Origin: an uncultured Bacteroidales bacterium
GTDB taxonomy: Bacteria > Bacteroidota > Bacteroidia > Bacteroidales > UBA932
Length of the DNA stretch: 60,494 nt
Assembly (NCBI GenBank): GCA_905233275.1
Contig: CAJODR010000014.1
Span: 9,649 to 70,142, forward strand
Direction: 5' to 3'
A program made the position numbers and the translations under genes. This document shows positions 8,873 to 19,400 of this stretch, piece after piece; positions within the stretch are counted from its first letter, which is position 1, and every line of letters begins with the position of its first letter. Below the pieces are notes generated by a model. It had not been told where the DNA came from, did not search any database, and saw nothing but the letters and a program-made list of their open reading frames with translations.

Positions 8873-10285
8873 ATGTCAGAACAAAAATTCAGGGTCGAAA
8901 GCGACCTTCTCGGTGAGCTCCAGGTACCGGTGGATGCATACTACGGCGTGCAGACACAGAGGGCTCTCAACAATTACAAGATTTCCACAACCAGGATGTG
9001 CGACTATCCCGAGTACATCATCGCCATGGCTTATGTCAAGATGGCGGCGGCAGCTGCAAATGCCGAACTCGGCGTCCTCGACCGCAAGATCGGAGATGCC
9101 ATCGTCGCGGCCTGCAAGGAAATCGTGGACGGCAAATTCCATGACCAGTTCCCCGTCGACATGATGCAGGGCGGCGCCGGCACTTCAGTCAACATGAACG
9201 CCAACGAGGTCATCGCCAACCGCGCCCTCGAGCTCATGGGTCACAAGAAGGGCGAATATCAGTTCTGCTCCCCCAATGACCACGTCAACTGCGCCCAGTC
9301 CACAAATGACGCCTATCCGTCAGCATTCCGCTACACCTTCTACAGGATGAACAATCATCTCAAGAAGGCTCTCGGCGACCTTATAGCTTCATTCCGCGCA
9401 AAGGGCGAGGAGTTCAAGGACATTATCAAAATGGGCCGTACACAGCTCCAGGATGCAGTTCCGATGACTTCGGGCCAGGAATTCAACGCATTCGCCAACA
9501 ACCTCGAGGAAGAGCTCGCAAACCTTGACCGCAACGCCGTTCTCCTCAAGGAGATCAACATGGGCGGCACAGCCATCGGTACCGGCCTCAACGCCGTTCC
9601 CGGATTCGCTGAGCTCTGCACCGCCAAGATGACTGAGTTTACAGGCGACACCTTCGAGAAGGCTCCCGACCTTGTCGAGGCGACTCCGGATACCGGCGCT
9701 TATGTCAGCTATTCCGCAGCCCTTAAGAGGCTGGCTGTCAAGCTCTCAAAGACCTGTAACGACCTTCGCCTAATGGCTTCCGGTCCCCGCTGCGGTCTCC
9801 ACGAGATCAACCTTCCTCCGATGGCTCCCGGTTCCTCCATCATGCCCGGAAAGGTCAACCCTGTCATCCCTGAGGTCACCAACCAGGTCTGCTTCAAGGT
9901 CATCGGCAATGACACCGCGGTGACATTCGCCGCTGAGGCAGGTCAGCTCCAGCTCAACGTCATGGAGCCCGTTATCGCACAGTGTGTCCTCGAGAGCCAG
10001 ACCTGGCTCATCAACGTGATGAACACCCTCCGCACCAAGTGTATCGACGGCATCACGGTCAACGCTGAGCACTGCTACGACATGGTCAAGAATTCCATCG
10101 GCATCGTCACGGCCCTCAACCCGTACATCGGCTACAAGGCATCCACTAAGGTCGCCAAGGAAGCCCTCCAGACGGGCCGCAGCGTCTATGACCTCGTTCT
10201 CGAGCACGGTCTCATGACCAAGGAAAAACTCGACGAGGCCCTCGATCCCAAGGCCATGACCGCCTCCCACGAACTACTCAAATAG
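8873..10285 (+). CDS. aspA: Aspartate ammonia-lyase (aspartase)
   Basis: 470 residues, full length for aspartase. It deaminates aspartate to fumarate and ammonia in the cytoplasm. The fumarase/aspartase signature [11 protein letters not shown] at 320-330 contains the flexible-loop catalytic Ser. Other conserved blocks are [35 protein letters not shown] and [17 protein letters not shown]. It is the last gene of the operon and is followed by a strong hairpin. With DcuB and AnsB it completes asparagine to fumarate, which anaerobic Bacteroidetes use as electron acceptor. Confidence 0.95.
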   Translation: MSEQKFRVESDLLGELQVPVDAYYGVQTQRALNNYKISTTRMCDYPEYIIAMAYVKMAAAAANAELGVLDRKIGDAIVAACKEIVDGKFHDQFPVDMMQGGAGTSVNMNANEVIANRALELMGHKKGEYQFCSPNDHVNCAQSTNDAYPSAFRYTFYRMNNHLKKALGDLIASFRAKGEEFKDIIKMGRTQLQDAVPMTSGQEFNAFANNLEEELANLDRNAVLLKEINMGGTAIGTGLNAVPGFAELCTAKMTEFTGDTFEKAPDLVEATPDTGAYVSYSAALKRLAVKLSKTCNDLRLMASGPRCGLHEINLPPMAPGSSIMPGKVNPVIPEVTNQVCFKVIGNDTAVTFAAEAGQLQLNVMEPVIAQCVLESQTWLINVMNTLRTKCIDGITVNAEHCYDMVKNSIGIVTALNPYIGYKASTKVAKEALQTGRSVYDLVLEHGLMTKEKLDEALDPKAMTASHELLK

Positions 10286-10306
10286 GTCATTTGCCTATCC
10301 AAATCA

Positions 10307-10344
10307 AATGCTCCCGGTGGTCAGAGTGGACCGCCGGGAGCATT
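10307..10344. terminator. Bidirectional terminator between aspA and the DUF4293 gene
   Basis: A 16-bp stem (10307-10322 with 10329-10344, one T-G pair) closes a 6-base loop and is flanked by A-rich and T-rich sequence. It lies between two convergent genes. Confidence 0.85.
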
Positions 10345-10359
10345 CTTATTCAGTTATTC

Positions 10360-10788
10360 TTATTTTTTCTTCTTGCGGCTGTCGCGGAGGCGGTAGGCGC
10401 TTTCGAGGAGGGCCTGATCGGCGGCGATGCCTCGGAGTGCCAGGAGATCGAGGATGAGGGCGATTACGGGGAAGATCGCGACGATCTTGAAGGTCATCGT
10501 ATCGTGGAAACGGAAGAAGTCGATGCCGACGACCACGGCGAGACCAAGTACGACGAGCAGTGTCAGCGTCGTCACCCTCATCTGGAGGATGAGAAGCTTG
10601 AATGTGTTCAGAGCAACCAAATGGCCGATGATGACAAGGGAAAGGAGGATGAGGTAAGTAATCTTGTCATAAGCCATTATCTTGACCGGCTCGCCTGCGC
10701 CGGGAATCGTTGCGATGGGGGTGAAGAACATGATTGCGAGAAGTACTGTCGCTATCAGTAGATAAAGGGTCTGGATACGCTGCCACAT
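10360..10788 (-). CDS. DUF4293 family membrane protein
   Basis: 142 residues with four predicted membrane helices (about 8-26, 42-62, 72-90 and 98-120). The start MWQRIQTLYLLIATVLL is typical of the DUF4293 family, a Bacteroidetes-restricted group of unknown function. The C-terminus is a basic stretch ending RKKKK. It has its own promoter and diverges from the uridine-phosphorylase-like gene. Confidence 0.8.
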   Translation of the reverse strand: MWQRIQTLYLLIATVLLAIMFFTPIATIPGAGEPVKIMAYDKITYLILLSLVIIGHLVALNTFKLLILQMRVTTLTLLVVLGLAVVVGIDFFRFHDTMTFKIVAIFPVIALILDLLALRGIAADQALLESAYRLRDSRKKKK

Positions 10789-10811
10789 GGTTTTAAGAAA
10801 TTTTCTGACTG

Positions 10812-10819
10812 CAAAAATA
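10812..10819 (-). promoter_or_regulatory. -7 element of the DUF4293 gene
   Basis: TATTTTTG on the minus strand fits TAnnTTTG and lies 23 bases before the ATG. The -33 region is T-rich without a clear TTG. Confidence 0.5.
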
Positions 10820-10840
10820 GGAATTTTCCATCTGAAAAAC

Positions 10841-10848
10841 TATATTTG
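10841..10848 (+). promoter_or_regulatory. -7 element of the nucleoside phosphorylase gene
   Basis: TATATTTG on the plus strand, 28 bases before the ATG at 10877. It is only 21 bases from the divergent -7 box. Confidence 0.55.
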
Positions 10849-10876
10849 TTTTTTGATTCACTAAAACATCAGCGAT

Positions 10877-11764
10877 ATGAGAATCCCCGAATCCGAACTC
10901 ATCATCAACTCCGACGGCTCCGCATTCCACATCCATATCCGTCCGGAAGAACTGGCAGACAACGTCATCCTCGTCGGCGATCCCGGCAGGGTCGACATGA
11001 TTGCCGAATATCTCACCGATATCGAATTCCGTCACGCTTCACGCGAATTCGTCTCAGTCACCGGTCGCCGTAACGGCACCCGCCTCACGGTCCTTTCCCA
11101 TGGCATCGGTCCGGACAACATTGATATCGTAATGACTGAGCTCGACGCCCTCGCAAACGTGGACTTCGAGACCCGCGAGGTCAAGCCGGAGCACAAGGCG
11201 CTCAATATCCTCAGGATTGGCACTTCGGGAGCACTTCACGCTGACATTCCCCTCGGCTCATATATTCTTTCGCACATTTCCGTCGGTTTCGACGGTGTGA
11301 TGAACTGGTACGCCGGCAGGGAAAAGATCAATCTCAATGAAGTGGAGGCCGATTTCAAACGCCACATGGGCTGGAAAGAGACTCTTCCTTCGCCTTACTT
11401 CGTCAAGGCCAGCCCCAAGATCATCGACCTGATGAAGGATGTCACTGTCAAAGGCGTTACCATTTCCGCTCCCGGATTCTACGGCCCTCAGGGACGTGTA
11501 GTGAGAATGCCTCTCGCCATGCCCGACATGCTTGAGAATATTGAGAGCTTCCGCTTCGAAGTCGACGGCGAGCCCTACCGCATCACCAACTTTGAGATGG
11601 AGAGTTCACCTCTCGCCGGTTTCGCAGCCCAGCTAGGGCACAACGCATGCACCGTCTGCTGCGCTATCGCCAACCGCTATCTCCAGAGCTCCAACCCGGA
11701 CTACAAACCGGCCATCCGCAAGCTCGTCGAGATCTGCGTCGACCGCATGGCAACGCTGAAGTAG
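10877..11764 (+). CDS. Uridine phosphorylase-like nucleoside phosphorylase
   Basis: 295 residues of the PNP/UDP phosphorylase family. It would cleave a nucleoside, probably uridine, with phosphate to free base and ribose 1-phosphate. Visible family features are the phosphate-binding start VILVGDPGRVDMIAEY, the LSHGIGPDNIDIVMTEL block, the LRIGTSGALHADIPLGSYI block and the C-terminal NFEMESSPLAGFAAQLGH segment (nucleoside binding, Glu-Met-Glu). It is longer than E. coli Udp (253 residues). Base specificity is inferred. Confidence 0.75.
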   Translation: MRIPESELIINSDGSAFHIHIRPEELADNVILVGDPGRVDMIAEYLTDIEFRHASREFVSVTGRRNGTRLTVLSHGIGPDNIDIVMTELDALANVDFETREVKPEHKALNILRIGTSGALHADIPLGSYILSHISVGFDGVMNWYAGREKINLNEVEADFKRHMGWKETLPSPYFVKASPKIIDLMKDVTVKGVTISAPGFYGPQGRVVRMPLAMPDMLENIESFRFEVDGEPYRITNFEMESSPLAGFAAQLGHNACTVCCAIANRYLQSSNPDYKPAIRKLVEICVDRMATLK

Positions 11765-11776
11765 AGTCGATTGCTA

Positions 11777-11823
11777 AAAAATACTCCCGGTGGTCCTTGT
11801 GATGGACTGCCGGGAGTATTTTA
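11777..11823. terminator. Bidirectional terminator between the phosphorylase gene and exuT
   Basis: A stem of about 19 bp (outer arms around 11777-11796 and 11804-11823, with two G-T pairs near the loop) has A-rich and T-rich flanks and lies between convergent genes. The core CTCCCGGTGGTC is nearly the same as in the hairpin at 10307-10344. Confidence 0.85.
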
Positions 11824-11840
11824 TTGGTATGCGACGGGGA

Positions 11841-13298
11841 TTAGACCTCGACGGGTTTGTACTTGGGGACGAGGGACTTCATGATGCTCCATGCGATGAG
11901 GTAGGCGATACCGCAGAAGCAGAATACAATGAAGTAGCCTGCGGATTTGCCTTCAAAGCCGAGGAAGGAGAAAGCAGCTCCCTTGGCTTCTGACCAGGTG
12001 AAGAGCCAGCCTGCAGTCTTCTGGATAATCATTGAGCCGATACCGCCTGCCATGGCGCCGATGCCGGTGATTGAGGCAATCGCGCCCTTGGGGAACATGT
12101 CACCAATGGTGGAGAAGAGGTTGGCGCTCCAGGCCTGGTGTCCTGCGCCGGCGAGGCCGATGAGGATGGCCGGCCACCAGGGCGAGATGCCGCTCAGAGG
12201 CTGGGCAAACAGGGCCGCAATAGGGAAGAATGCGAACAGCAGCATCGAGAGCATTCGCCCGGCATACGGGTGCATTCCCTTCTTCTCGACGAACAGTTTA
12301 GGCAGATATCCGCCGAATATGGAAATCACCGTCACAATGGCGTACAGCGTGAAAATGAGCAGTTGGCCGCGGCCGGTAGTAACGGGTGCGCCGCATTCGT
12401 TCTTGAAGTAGGACGGAGCCCAGAAGAGGAAGAACCACCATACGCCGTCGGTAAAGAACTTGCCGGCGATAAATGCCCAGGTTTGCTTGAAATTGAAGCA
12501 CTTGAGAAGCGGAATGCTCTTTTCCTGCGCAGCAGCGGCCTTGGCGGCAGCCTCTTCGGCGTCATCCTGGTGGATGTATTCGAGCTCAGCCTCGTTGACG
12601 TGTTTGGACTTTTCGGGCTTGTCGTACATGAACTGCCAGAAGAACATCCAGATGAAGCCGAGACCACCGATAATGATGAATGCCCATTCCCAGCCGAGAT
12701 GCGTTGCGAGCGGCGGGATAAGTAGAGGGGCAACGAGGGCACCGACAGAGGCACCTGCGTTGAAGATAGAGGTGGCGAATGCGCGGTCCTTCTTCGGGAA
12801 GTATTCGGCCGTCGTCTTGATGGCGGCCGGGAAGTTACCCGCTTCACCGAGCGCCAGTATTCCCCTGCAGAGCAGGAACAGATAGACGGAAATCGTGGAT
12901 ACGGTCAATGCGACCGAGGAACCCGCCTGAACGGCCCTGAGGGCACTGACTGAGTCAATACCGTTTACGAACCATGTCGTGGCGATGCCGCAGCCGGCGT
13001 GCATAACTGCACCCAGGGACCATACTCCGATGGAGATGAGATATCCCTTCTTGGTGCCCATCCAGTCGACGAATTTGCCCGCAAAGAGGCACGCGATGGC
13101 GTAAAAGATGGAGAAGAGCGAGGTGATTGTACCATAGTCATTGTCCGTCCAGTGGAACTCCGGCTTGATAAAATCCTCGTAGGTAAGGGAGAGCACCTGG
13201 CGGTCGAGGTAGTTGACTGTCGTTGCGACGAATAGCAGCGAGCAGAGCCACCAGCGCCAGTTGGTCATGAGTTTCTGTTGAGTAGTCTTCTGTGGCAT
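11841..13298 (-). CDS. exuT: MFS hexuronate transporter
   Basis: 485 residues, major facilitator superfamily, anion:cation symporter family. It would carry galacturonate or glucuronate across the inner membrane. The N-terminus WWLCSLLFVATTVNYLDRQVLSLTYEDFI and the block CRGILALGEAGNFPAAIKTTAEYFPKKDRA are characteristic of ExuT-type carriers. A central cytoplasmic loop rich in Ala/Glu (about residues 225-255) joins the two six-helix halves. It is the last gene of the operon starting with the BACON-PL1 lyase, directly after kdgA (4 bases). The context fixes galacturonate as the likely substrate. Confidence 0.9.
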   Translation of the reverse strand: MPQKTTQQKLMTNWRWWLCSLLFVATTVNYLDRQVLSLTYEDFIKPEFHWTDNDYGTITSLFSIFYAIACLFAGKFVDWMGTKKGYLISIGVWSLGAVMHAGCGIATTWFVNGIDSVSALRAVQAGSSVALTVSTISVYLFLLCRGILALGEAGNFPAAIKTTAEYFPKKDRAFATSIFNAGASVGALVAPLLIPPLATHLGWEWAFIIIGGLGFIWMFFWQFMYDKPEKSKHVNEAELEYIHQDDAEEAAAKAAAAQEKSIPLLKCFNFKQTWAFIAGKFFTDGVWWFFLFWAPSYFKNECGAPVTTGRGQLLIFTLYAIVTVISIFGGYLPKLFVEKKGMHPYAGRMLSMLLFAFFPIAALFAQPLSGISPWWPAILIGLAGAGHQAWSANLFSTIGDMFPKGAIASITGIGAMAGGIGSMIIQKTAGWLFTWSEAKGAAFSFLGFEGKSAGYFIVFCFCGIAYLIAWSIMKSLVPKYKPVEV

Positions 13299-13302
13299 AT
13301 TG

Positions 13303-13968
13303 CTATCTAACTTCTTTTACGATTTGGAGGGCGCTGCGGCAGAGGTCGGAAATCTTTGACCATTCGCCGGCGGCGATAACTTCCTTCGGGAACAGGTTGG
13401 AGCCCATACCGACGCAGGTGACGCCGGCCTTGAACCAGCCTTCGAGGTTCTCGCGGGTGGGTTTGACACCTCCTGTGACCATGATCTGGCTCCAGGGCAT
13501 GGGTGCGCGGAGTCCTTTGACGAATGCCGGTCCGAGCACGTCTCCCGGGAACACCTTGCAGAGGTCGCAACCGAGCTCCTGCGCGGCTCCGATCTCACTC
13601 ACGCTGCCGCATCCGGGGCAATAGGGAATAAGCCTGCGGTTGCACACGGGAGCAATCGCGGGATTGAAAAGCGGTCCAACGACGAAATTGGCCCCGAGCT
13701 GGATAAACATGGCGGCTGTGCCGGGATCGACGACCGACCCGACGCCGACAATCATCCCGGGAAGCTCCTTGACAGCGAATTTCACGAGTTCCTTGAACAC
13801 CTCCTGCGCGAAATCCCCGCGATTGGTGAACTCAAACGCCCGAATCCCGCCGTCATAGCATGCGCGAAGCACATTCTTCGCCACCTCCACATCCTTATGA
13901 TAGAACACCGGAACAATCCCGGTCTCCTTCATAGTCTCAATTACTTGTATTTTGGAATACTGTGCCAT
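13303..13968 (-). CDS. kdgA: KDPG aldolase (2-dehydro-3-deoxyphosphogluconate aldolase)
   Basis: 221 residues, TIM-barrel class I aldolase. It splits 2-keto-3-deoxy-6-phosphogluconate into pyruvate and glyceraldehyde 3-phosphate, the last step of hexuronate breakdown. The Schiff-base lysine is Lys138 in CDLCKVFPG; the Glu in FEFTNRG (46) corresponds to the general base. It also carries the [10 protein letters not shown] and MVTGGVKPT blocks. It starts 5 bases after the kdgK stop. Also known as Eda; it may act on 4-hydroxy-2-oxoglutarate too. Confidence 0.93.
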   Translation of the reverse strand: MAQYSKIQVIETMKETGIVPVFYHKDVEVAKNVLRACYDGGIRAFEFTNRGDFAQEVFKELVKFAVKELPGMIVGVGSVVDPGTAAMFIQLGANFVVGPLFNPAIAPVCNRRLIPYCPGCGSVSEIGAAQELGCDLCKVFPGDVLGPAFVKGLRAPMPWSQIMVTGGVKPTRENLEGWFKAGVTCVGMGSNLFPKEVIAAGEWSKISDLCRSALQIVKEVR

Positions 13969-13973
13969 AATAA

Positions 13974-15008
13974 TTATCTAGAAACACGGCCGGAACCGTC
14001 GCCTTTGAGGAGATTTTCGACTTCGGCGAGGGTGACTTCGTTGAAGTCGCCGAAGATGGTGTGTTTGAGACAGGAGGCGGCGACTGCGAAGTCGAGGGCT
14101 TTTTGGTCATCGAAGTTGAGGAGACCGTAGATGAGACCTCCCATGAAGCTGTCTCCGCCGCCGACACGGTCGACGATGTGGGTGATGTCGTAACGACGTG
14201 ATTGGTAGAGGGTTGTGCCGTTCCAGAGGACGCCGCCCCAGGTGTTGTGGTTGGCGTTGATGGAGCCGCGGAGGGTGATGATGACCTTCTTGGCTCTGGG
14301 GAAGCGGGCCATGAGCTGTTCGCCGACGCTTTGGAAACGCTTCTGGTCAATCTGGCCGCCTGTGGCTTCGACTTCGAAGCCTTCCGGCTTGATGCCGAAC
14401 ACTTTGTCAGCGTCCTCTTCGTTGCCGAGAATGATGTCGCAGCCTTCGACGAGGGCGGGCATGACTTCACCGGCCTTTTTGCCGTATTTCCAGAGATTCT
14501 TGCGGTAGTTGAGGTCGCAGCTGACGGTGATGCCGAGTTTGTTCGCTGCCTGGATGGCCTCGAGGCAGACGTCTGCGGCGCCCTGGCTGATGGCGGGGGT
14601 GATGCCGGTCCAGTGGAACCAGTCGGCGCCCTCGAACACCTTCTCCCAGTCAATCATGCCCTTTTCGATAGTCGAAATAGACGAATGGGCCCTGTCGTAA
14701 ACGACCTTGGAAGCGCGTGCGACAGCTCCGGTCTCGAGGAAGTAGATGCCGAGACGCTCGCCTCCGGTGATGCAGTGGGCTGTGCTGACACCGTGTGCGT
14801 GAAGATCGCGGATGCAGCTGCGTGCGATGTCATTGTCCGGGAAACGGGTGACGAATTCGGCGTCTATGCCGTAATTGGCGAGGGAGACGGCGACGTTGGC
14901 CTCACCGCCGCCGAATGTGGCCTCGAACTGGCGGGCCTGGGCGAAACGGAGGTATCCGGGAGTGGAAAGTCGGAGCATTATTTCTCCGAAAGTGATGACT
15001 TTAGGCAT
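13974..15008 (-). CDS. kdgK: 2-keto-3-deoxygluconate kinase
   Basis: 344 residues, PfkB/ribokinase family. It phosphorylates 2-keto-3-deoxygluconate to KDPG. The N-terminus [16 protein letters not shown] and the block [16 protein letters not shown] are PfkB signature 1; the C-terminal [17 protein letters not shown] holds the catalytic Asp and anion hole. It lies between uxaB and kdgA, which supports KDG rather than fructose or ribose as substrate. Confidence 0.93.
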   Translation of the reverse strand: MPKVITFGEIMLRLSTPGYLRFAQARQFEATFGGGEANVAVSLANYGIDAEFVTRFPDNDIARSCIRDLHAHGVSTAHCITGGERLGIYFLETGAVARASKVVYDRAHSSISTIEKGMIDWEKVFEGADWFHWTGITPAISQGAADVCLEAIQAANKLGITVSCDLNYRKNLWKYGKKAGEVMPALVEGCDIILGNEEDADKVFGIKPEGFEVEATGGQIDQKRFQSVGEQLMARFPRAKKVIITLRGSINANHNTWGGVLWNGTTLYQSRRYDITHIVDRVGGGDSFMGGLIYGLLNFDDQKALDFAVAASCLKHTIFGDFNEVTLAEVENLLKGDGSGRVSR

Positions 15009-15021
15009 TATGATAAATGGT

Positions 15022-16461
15022 TTAGATTATACTGCGTACGGCGGCCCTCATGCCTTCGGCCTGGATGAGGGCGAGGTCGGCTGTGAGCATGTCGGTGAGA
15101 CCGGGGATGGCGTTGAGGTCTTCGCCCCAGATGAACTGGTCGGCGAGGACGCCCTCGGCGACTTTGCGGACGTCACCGGTGGCCCAGAGCTCTTTCAGGA
15201 GGGCGAGGATTTTTTCGTCGTCCTGAGGGACGATTTCGGTTTCGCCCCTCTTGCCGCCCTTGTAGTAGGTGCAGATGCCGGCGAGGCCGAGAACGAGGCC
15301 CTTAGGAAGCTCTCCCTTGCGCTCGAGATAGGTCTTGAGGCCGGGGAGATCACGCGTCTTGAACTTCGGGAAGGAGTTGAGCATGATCGAGGTAACGAAA
15401 TGCTTGACGAACGGGTTGCGGAAGCGTTCGACGACGTCGCCTGCGAATTTGAGGAGCTCTTCTTCGGGAAGATTGAGGGTGGGGAGGAGTTCGTCGTACA
15501 TCACTTTGTGGACGAATGCGCCGATCTCGGGATCCTCGCAGCATTCCTTGACGGTGTCGAGACCGCTGAGGTAGCCGACGGGGGAGAGGACGGTATGGGG
15601 ACCGTTGAGCAGCGTGACCTTCCTCTCGTGATAAGGAGCTTCGGAAGGGACGAACAGGACATTGAGCCCGGCCTTGTCGGCGGGGAATTCGGCCGCGACC
15701 TCCTTGGGTGCTTCGATTACCCACAGGTGGAAGATCTCCGCCTTGTCGAGGAGATGGTCGTCATAGCCGACCCTTTCGCAGAGCTCGGCGGCAGTGTCGC
15801 GCGGATATCCCGGAACGATACGGTCGACCAGGGTCGAATACACACCGCAGGCCTCCTCGAACCAGGCTCTGAAATCAGGACCGAGGTTCCAGAGGTCGAT
15901 ATACTGGCGGATGCATTCCTTCAGGTGCTTGCCGTTTTCGAAAATCAGCTCGCAGGGGAAGATGATGAGACCCTTGGACATGTCGCCCTTGAAGTACTCC
16001 CAGCGGTGATAGAGGAGCTGGGTGAGCTTGCCCGGATATGAGGATGCAGGCTCGTCGGTCAGCTTACAGGAAGGATCGAATGCGATGCCCGCCTCCGTGG
16101 TGTTGGAGATGACGAAACGGATCTCAGGCTGCTCTGAGAGAGCGAGATAGGCCTTGAAGTCGGTAAACGGGTTGATGCCGCGGGAGATGACGTCGATGAG
16201 TTCGGCGCTGTTGACCGGCTCCCCGTTCTGGAGACCCTGAAGGTTGAGGTGATAAAGGCCGTCCTGCTCGTTGAGCCATTCGACCATGCCCTTCTCAATG
16301 GGCTGCACGACGACTACGCCGGCGTTGAAGTCGGTCTTCTGGTTGGTTTTCCAGATGATCCATTCGATGAATGCCCTGAGGAAGTTGCCTTCTCCGAACT
16401 GGATTACCTTCTCGGTGTAGCGCTTTGCCTGAGGCGCAGATGTTCTGTTAAGTCTTTCCAT
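15022..16461 (-). CDS. uxaB: Tagaturonate reductase (altronate oxidoreductase)
   Basis: 479 residues of the mannitol dehydrogenase/UxaB family. It reduces D-tagaturonate to D-altronate with NADH. Conserved blocks are VIQFGEGNFLRAFIEW near the N-terminus (nucleotide-binding fold), FVISNTTEAGIAF, the catalytic region KVTLLNGPHTVLSPVGYLSG (Lys-x4-Asn-x2-His) and FRNPFVKHFVTSIMLNS. The start lies 11 bases after the BACON-PL1 lyase stop codon, so it is read from that promoter. It connects UxaC and UxaA, which are encoded 7 kb upstream in the sister operon. Confidence 0.93.
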   Translation of the reverse strand: MERLNRTSAPQAKRYTEKVIQFGEGNFLRAFIEWIIWKTNQKTDFNAGVVVVQPIEKGMVEWLNEQDGLYHLNLQGLQNGEPVNSAELIDVISRGINPFTDFKAYLALSEQPEIRFVISNTTEAGIAFDPSCKLTDEPASSYPGKLTQLLYHRWEYFKGDMSKGLIIFPCELIFENGKHLKECIRQYIDLWNLGPDFRAWFEEACGVYSTLVDRIVPGYPRDTAAELCERVGYDDHLLDKAEIFHLWVIEAPKEVAAEFPADKAGLNVLFVPSEAPYHERKVTLLNGPHTVLSPVGYLSGLDTVKECCEDPEIGAFVHKVMYDELLPTLNLPEEELLKFAGDVVERFRNPFVKHFVTSIMLNSFPKFKTRDLPGLKTYLERKGELPKGLVLGLAGICTYYKGGKRGETEIVPQDDEKILALLKELWATGDVRKVAEGVLADQFIWGEDLNAIPGLTDMLTADLALIQAEGMRAAVRSII

Positions 16462-16472
16462 ATTATTATTGT

Positions 16473-19400
16473 TTATTCACTTTCTGTAATGACCATGTAA
16501 ATCAGGGCCTGTTCACTGCTTTTCTGCTTCACTGTGTAGCCCATTCCCTTTTCGAGAGTTACCTCGCCGGAATCGCCGAAGGTGTCCCAAGGCGTATCCC
16601 AAGTCTGCTCGGCACCGCCGTCGGAGACCAGCATGATCTTGGCGCCAGTGTTATCGTTCTTGCGGCGGGCGAAGTAGAAGCGGACCTTCGTGGTGTACTC
16701 GGAAGAGGTCGTGAATTTTGCGTATCCCTTGCTGTCGAATTTGAAGCCCTGCGAGAAGACCGTTCCGTCAATGGTGAAGGAACCGCTGTAGTCCTTGCTG
16801 AAATCGGCCACGGAGGTGGACGCATCGAAATAGGAGGCGCCTGACTGGCCGTCCAGCGTCTGTACCGGAGCCTTGTTCTGCATGCTGAGCGTGTAGACAT
16901 GAGGACCGCTGACGACGGGAGTGTCGGGGTCATCGGGATCTTCCGGATCCGGATCCTCGGGATTGTCGTCGGTGCCGTTGAATTCGGTGATGTCGCCGTT
17001 GTTGACTGCGACCGGTGCACTGGTATAGCCGAGTTTTCCGTATCCTGCGCCTTCCTTGACTACTGCGGGCACGTCCTCGGCCGCATTCACCGTATAACTA
17101 TAGGTGGGCTTGAAGTCGTTGTAGGTGAGGGGCGTGATGGTGCTGCCGTTGTAGGCGGTGTACTTGACGTTGGTCAGCGGGTACGGGCTCTTGGCCTTCG
17201 CCGGCTTGTTGACGTACATATTCTGCGTAGCATAGAGGTAGCCGGCCACCGAACCCTGGAGGTTGGAGTTGCCGTTTTCCTTGGCCGGATAGGTGCAGAT
17301 GTCGGTCTGGAGCTGGACTGCGTCGAAGTAGTTGTATTCGACGAGGACCTTTGCGCCGTATGCCGAACCGGCTCCGTAGGTGGTGCAGCCGTCGTACAGG
17401 TTGTTGTAGACGTGGGCCTTGCCGAAACGAACGCGCGGGTGGCGGGACGAGGACTGGTCGAACCAGTTGTGGTGGAATGTCACCGTGATGGCGGCATCGG
17501 CGGAAGCGCTGTTGGAGTGGCCTACGAGGCAGCTCTTCTGCGTCTTGATGAAGCGGCACCAGCTGACGGTGACGTTCTTGGATGCGTGGGTGATGTCGCA
17601 ACTGCCGTCTTCGTAGTCCTTGGTCTGGTTGAGCGAGGTGAAGGTGCAGTGGTCGACCCATACGCCGTCGCAGTTCTGCATTGAGACAGCGTCGGCGCCG
17701 TTATTCGCCTTGGGCTGGCGGAAGTTGATGTTGCGGATAATGATATTGTTCGCGCGGACGCAGAATATACCTATCCTGTCCATGACGAATCCGTCAGTGC
17801 CGTAGATGCTGAGGTTGGAGACGTCCTTGACGTCGAACCAGGGATGCGCCTCGCTGAAATCACGGCCCTGGTCAGGGGTGAACGTGCCGCTGAGCCAGAT
17901 CTCGACGGGGGAGTGGTCGCCTGCCTTTTCGGATTTAGTACGGGCAAGGAGCCAGGTCTGGAAAGCCTTGCCGTTGTTGAAGTGCAGGATGTTGTTGGCT
18001 GTCGCGCCCTTGCCGCCGCTTACGGAAGCGCCGTAGCCGATCTGGTCCTCGATGGATACCTGACCCACTGTCGGAGGATTGGGGCATTCGAGGTCGTCGC
18101 TGTCACCTGCGGGTTCAGGCTCGGGCTCATCATTTCCGCCCTCGGCCTTGCCACCAGGAACCCATTTGAGGGAGTAGAAATTGATGCCGCTTTCCATCGA
18201 GTAGACGCTGATGATATCGCCTTCAGCGGCCTGGATTTCAACGGAAACCTTCTGGGAATCGGATGCTTTGCCAGGCAGAGTGTATCCTTCTGCAGAGACA
18301 GGGGTGCTGCCTACTGCAAAGTTGATGGCGCGTGCGGCATCTCCGCTGGAGCGGCCGATGATAGTCAGCGCTCCGGGGCCGTTTACCTTGAACTGCAGTA
18401 TGTTGCGCTTACCGAGAACACCGGTGCCGCCCATCTGGACGCGGCTCATCTTGGTGCCGTTATTATAAGCCTTCTCGTCTTTCTTGAATTTGAATTTGCC
18501 GTAAGTCACGGTCTCGACGCCTGTGTCGGCATTGACACCGGTAGTGCTGCCGGCGAAGAAGCCGAGCTTTGATTCTATGAAGTTGACGCCGTCTTCGCTG
18601 ATCCATTCCGTGGCGTCCGGTGCATTCTTGGCGATGATTGCATCGAATACCTCTCCGGCCCACACGGTCTCTTCGGTCAGCATCGGGAGATCTTCGTCGC
18701 CGTAGGGATTGACCGGCTCTTCCGGCTCCTCGGGCTCTTCGTCCGCGGCGGCCTGTTTGATGATGACATTCTGGCTGCCGGAAGCGCAGGTGAAGGTGAT
18801 TTCGCCCTCGCGCGGGTCGTATCCCTCATTGGGAAGGATATTGAACTGGCGGACCGTTTCGACGAGGCCTTTGGTTTCGAGCGGGATTATCCATTCGTCA
18901 CCCTTGGTGACTGCGACGGTGTAGTCCGTATTGGACTTGACAGTTATGGAAATGGCCTCTCCTTCGGCACCGACAGGGATTTCAGTGGGGGAGATAACGA
19001 TGGCGCCTTTCGCTGCCTGGACGATCTTCACGGTCTCGCTGCCTGCTTCGTTGGTGAATGTGATTTCGCCTTCGCGGGCGTCGGTTTCGTCATTAGCGAG
19101 GACAGTGAACTGGAGGACGGTCTCGACGAGTCCCTTGGTTTCGAGGGGAATGATCCAGTCTGCGCCTTTGGTAACGTTGGCGGTAACCGCCGAATTGGCT
19201 TTCAGCGTAATCGAAATGGTCTCTCCCTCGTCGCTGACGGGAATCGAAGATGCCGACAGAATGAGGGCACCTTTCTGCTTCTGAGTGACCTTGACTGCTG
19301 TGGTCACGGTCTCGCATTTTATCGTGACGGTGGTCGAACGTTCTTCAAAGTCGGGGTTGGGGGAGGCCGTCACGGTAATCGTGGCGTTACCGGCAGCTCC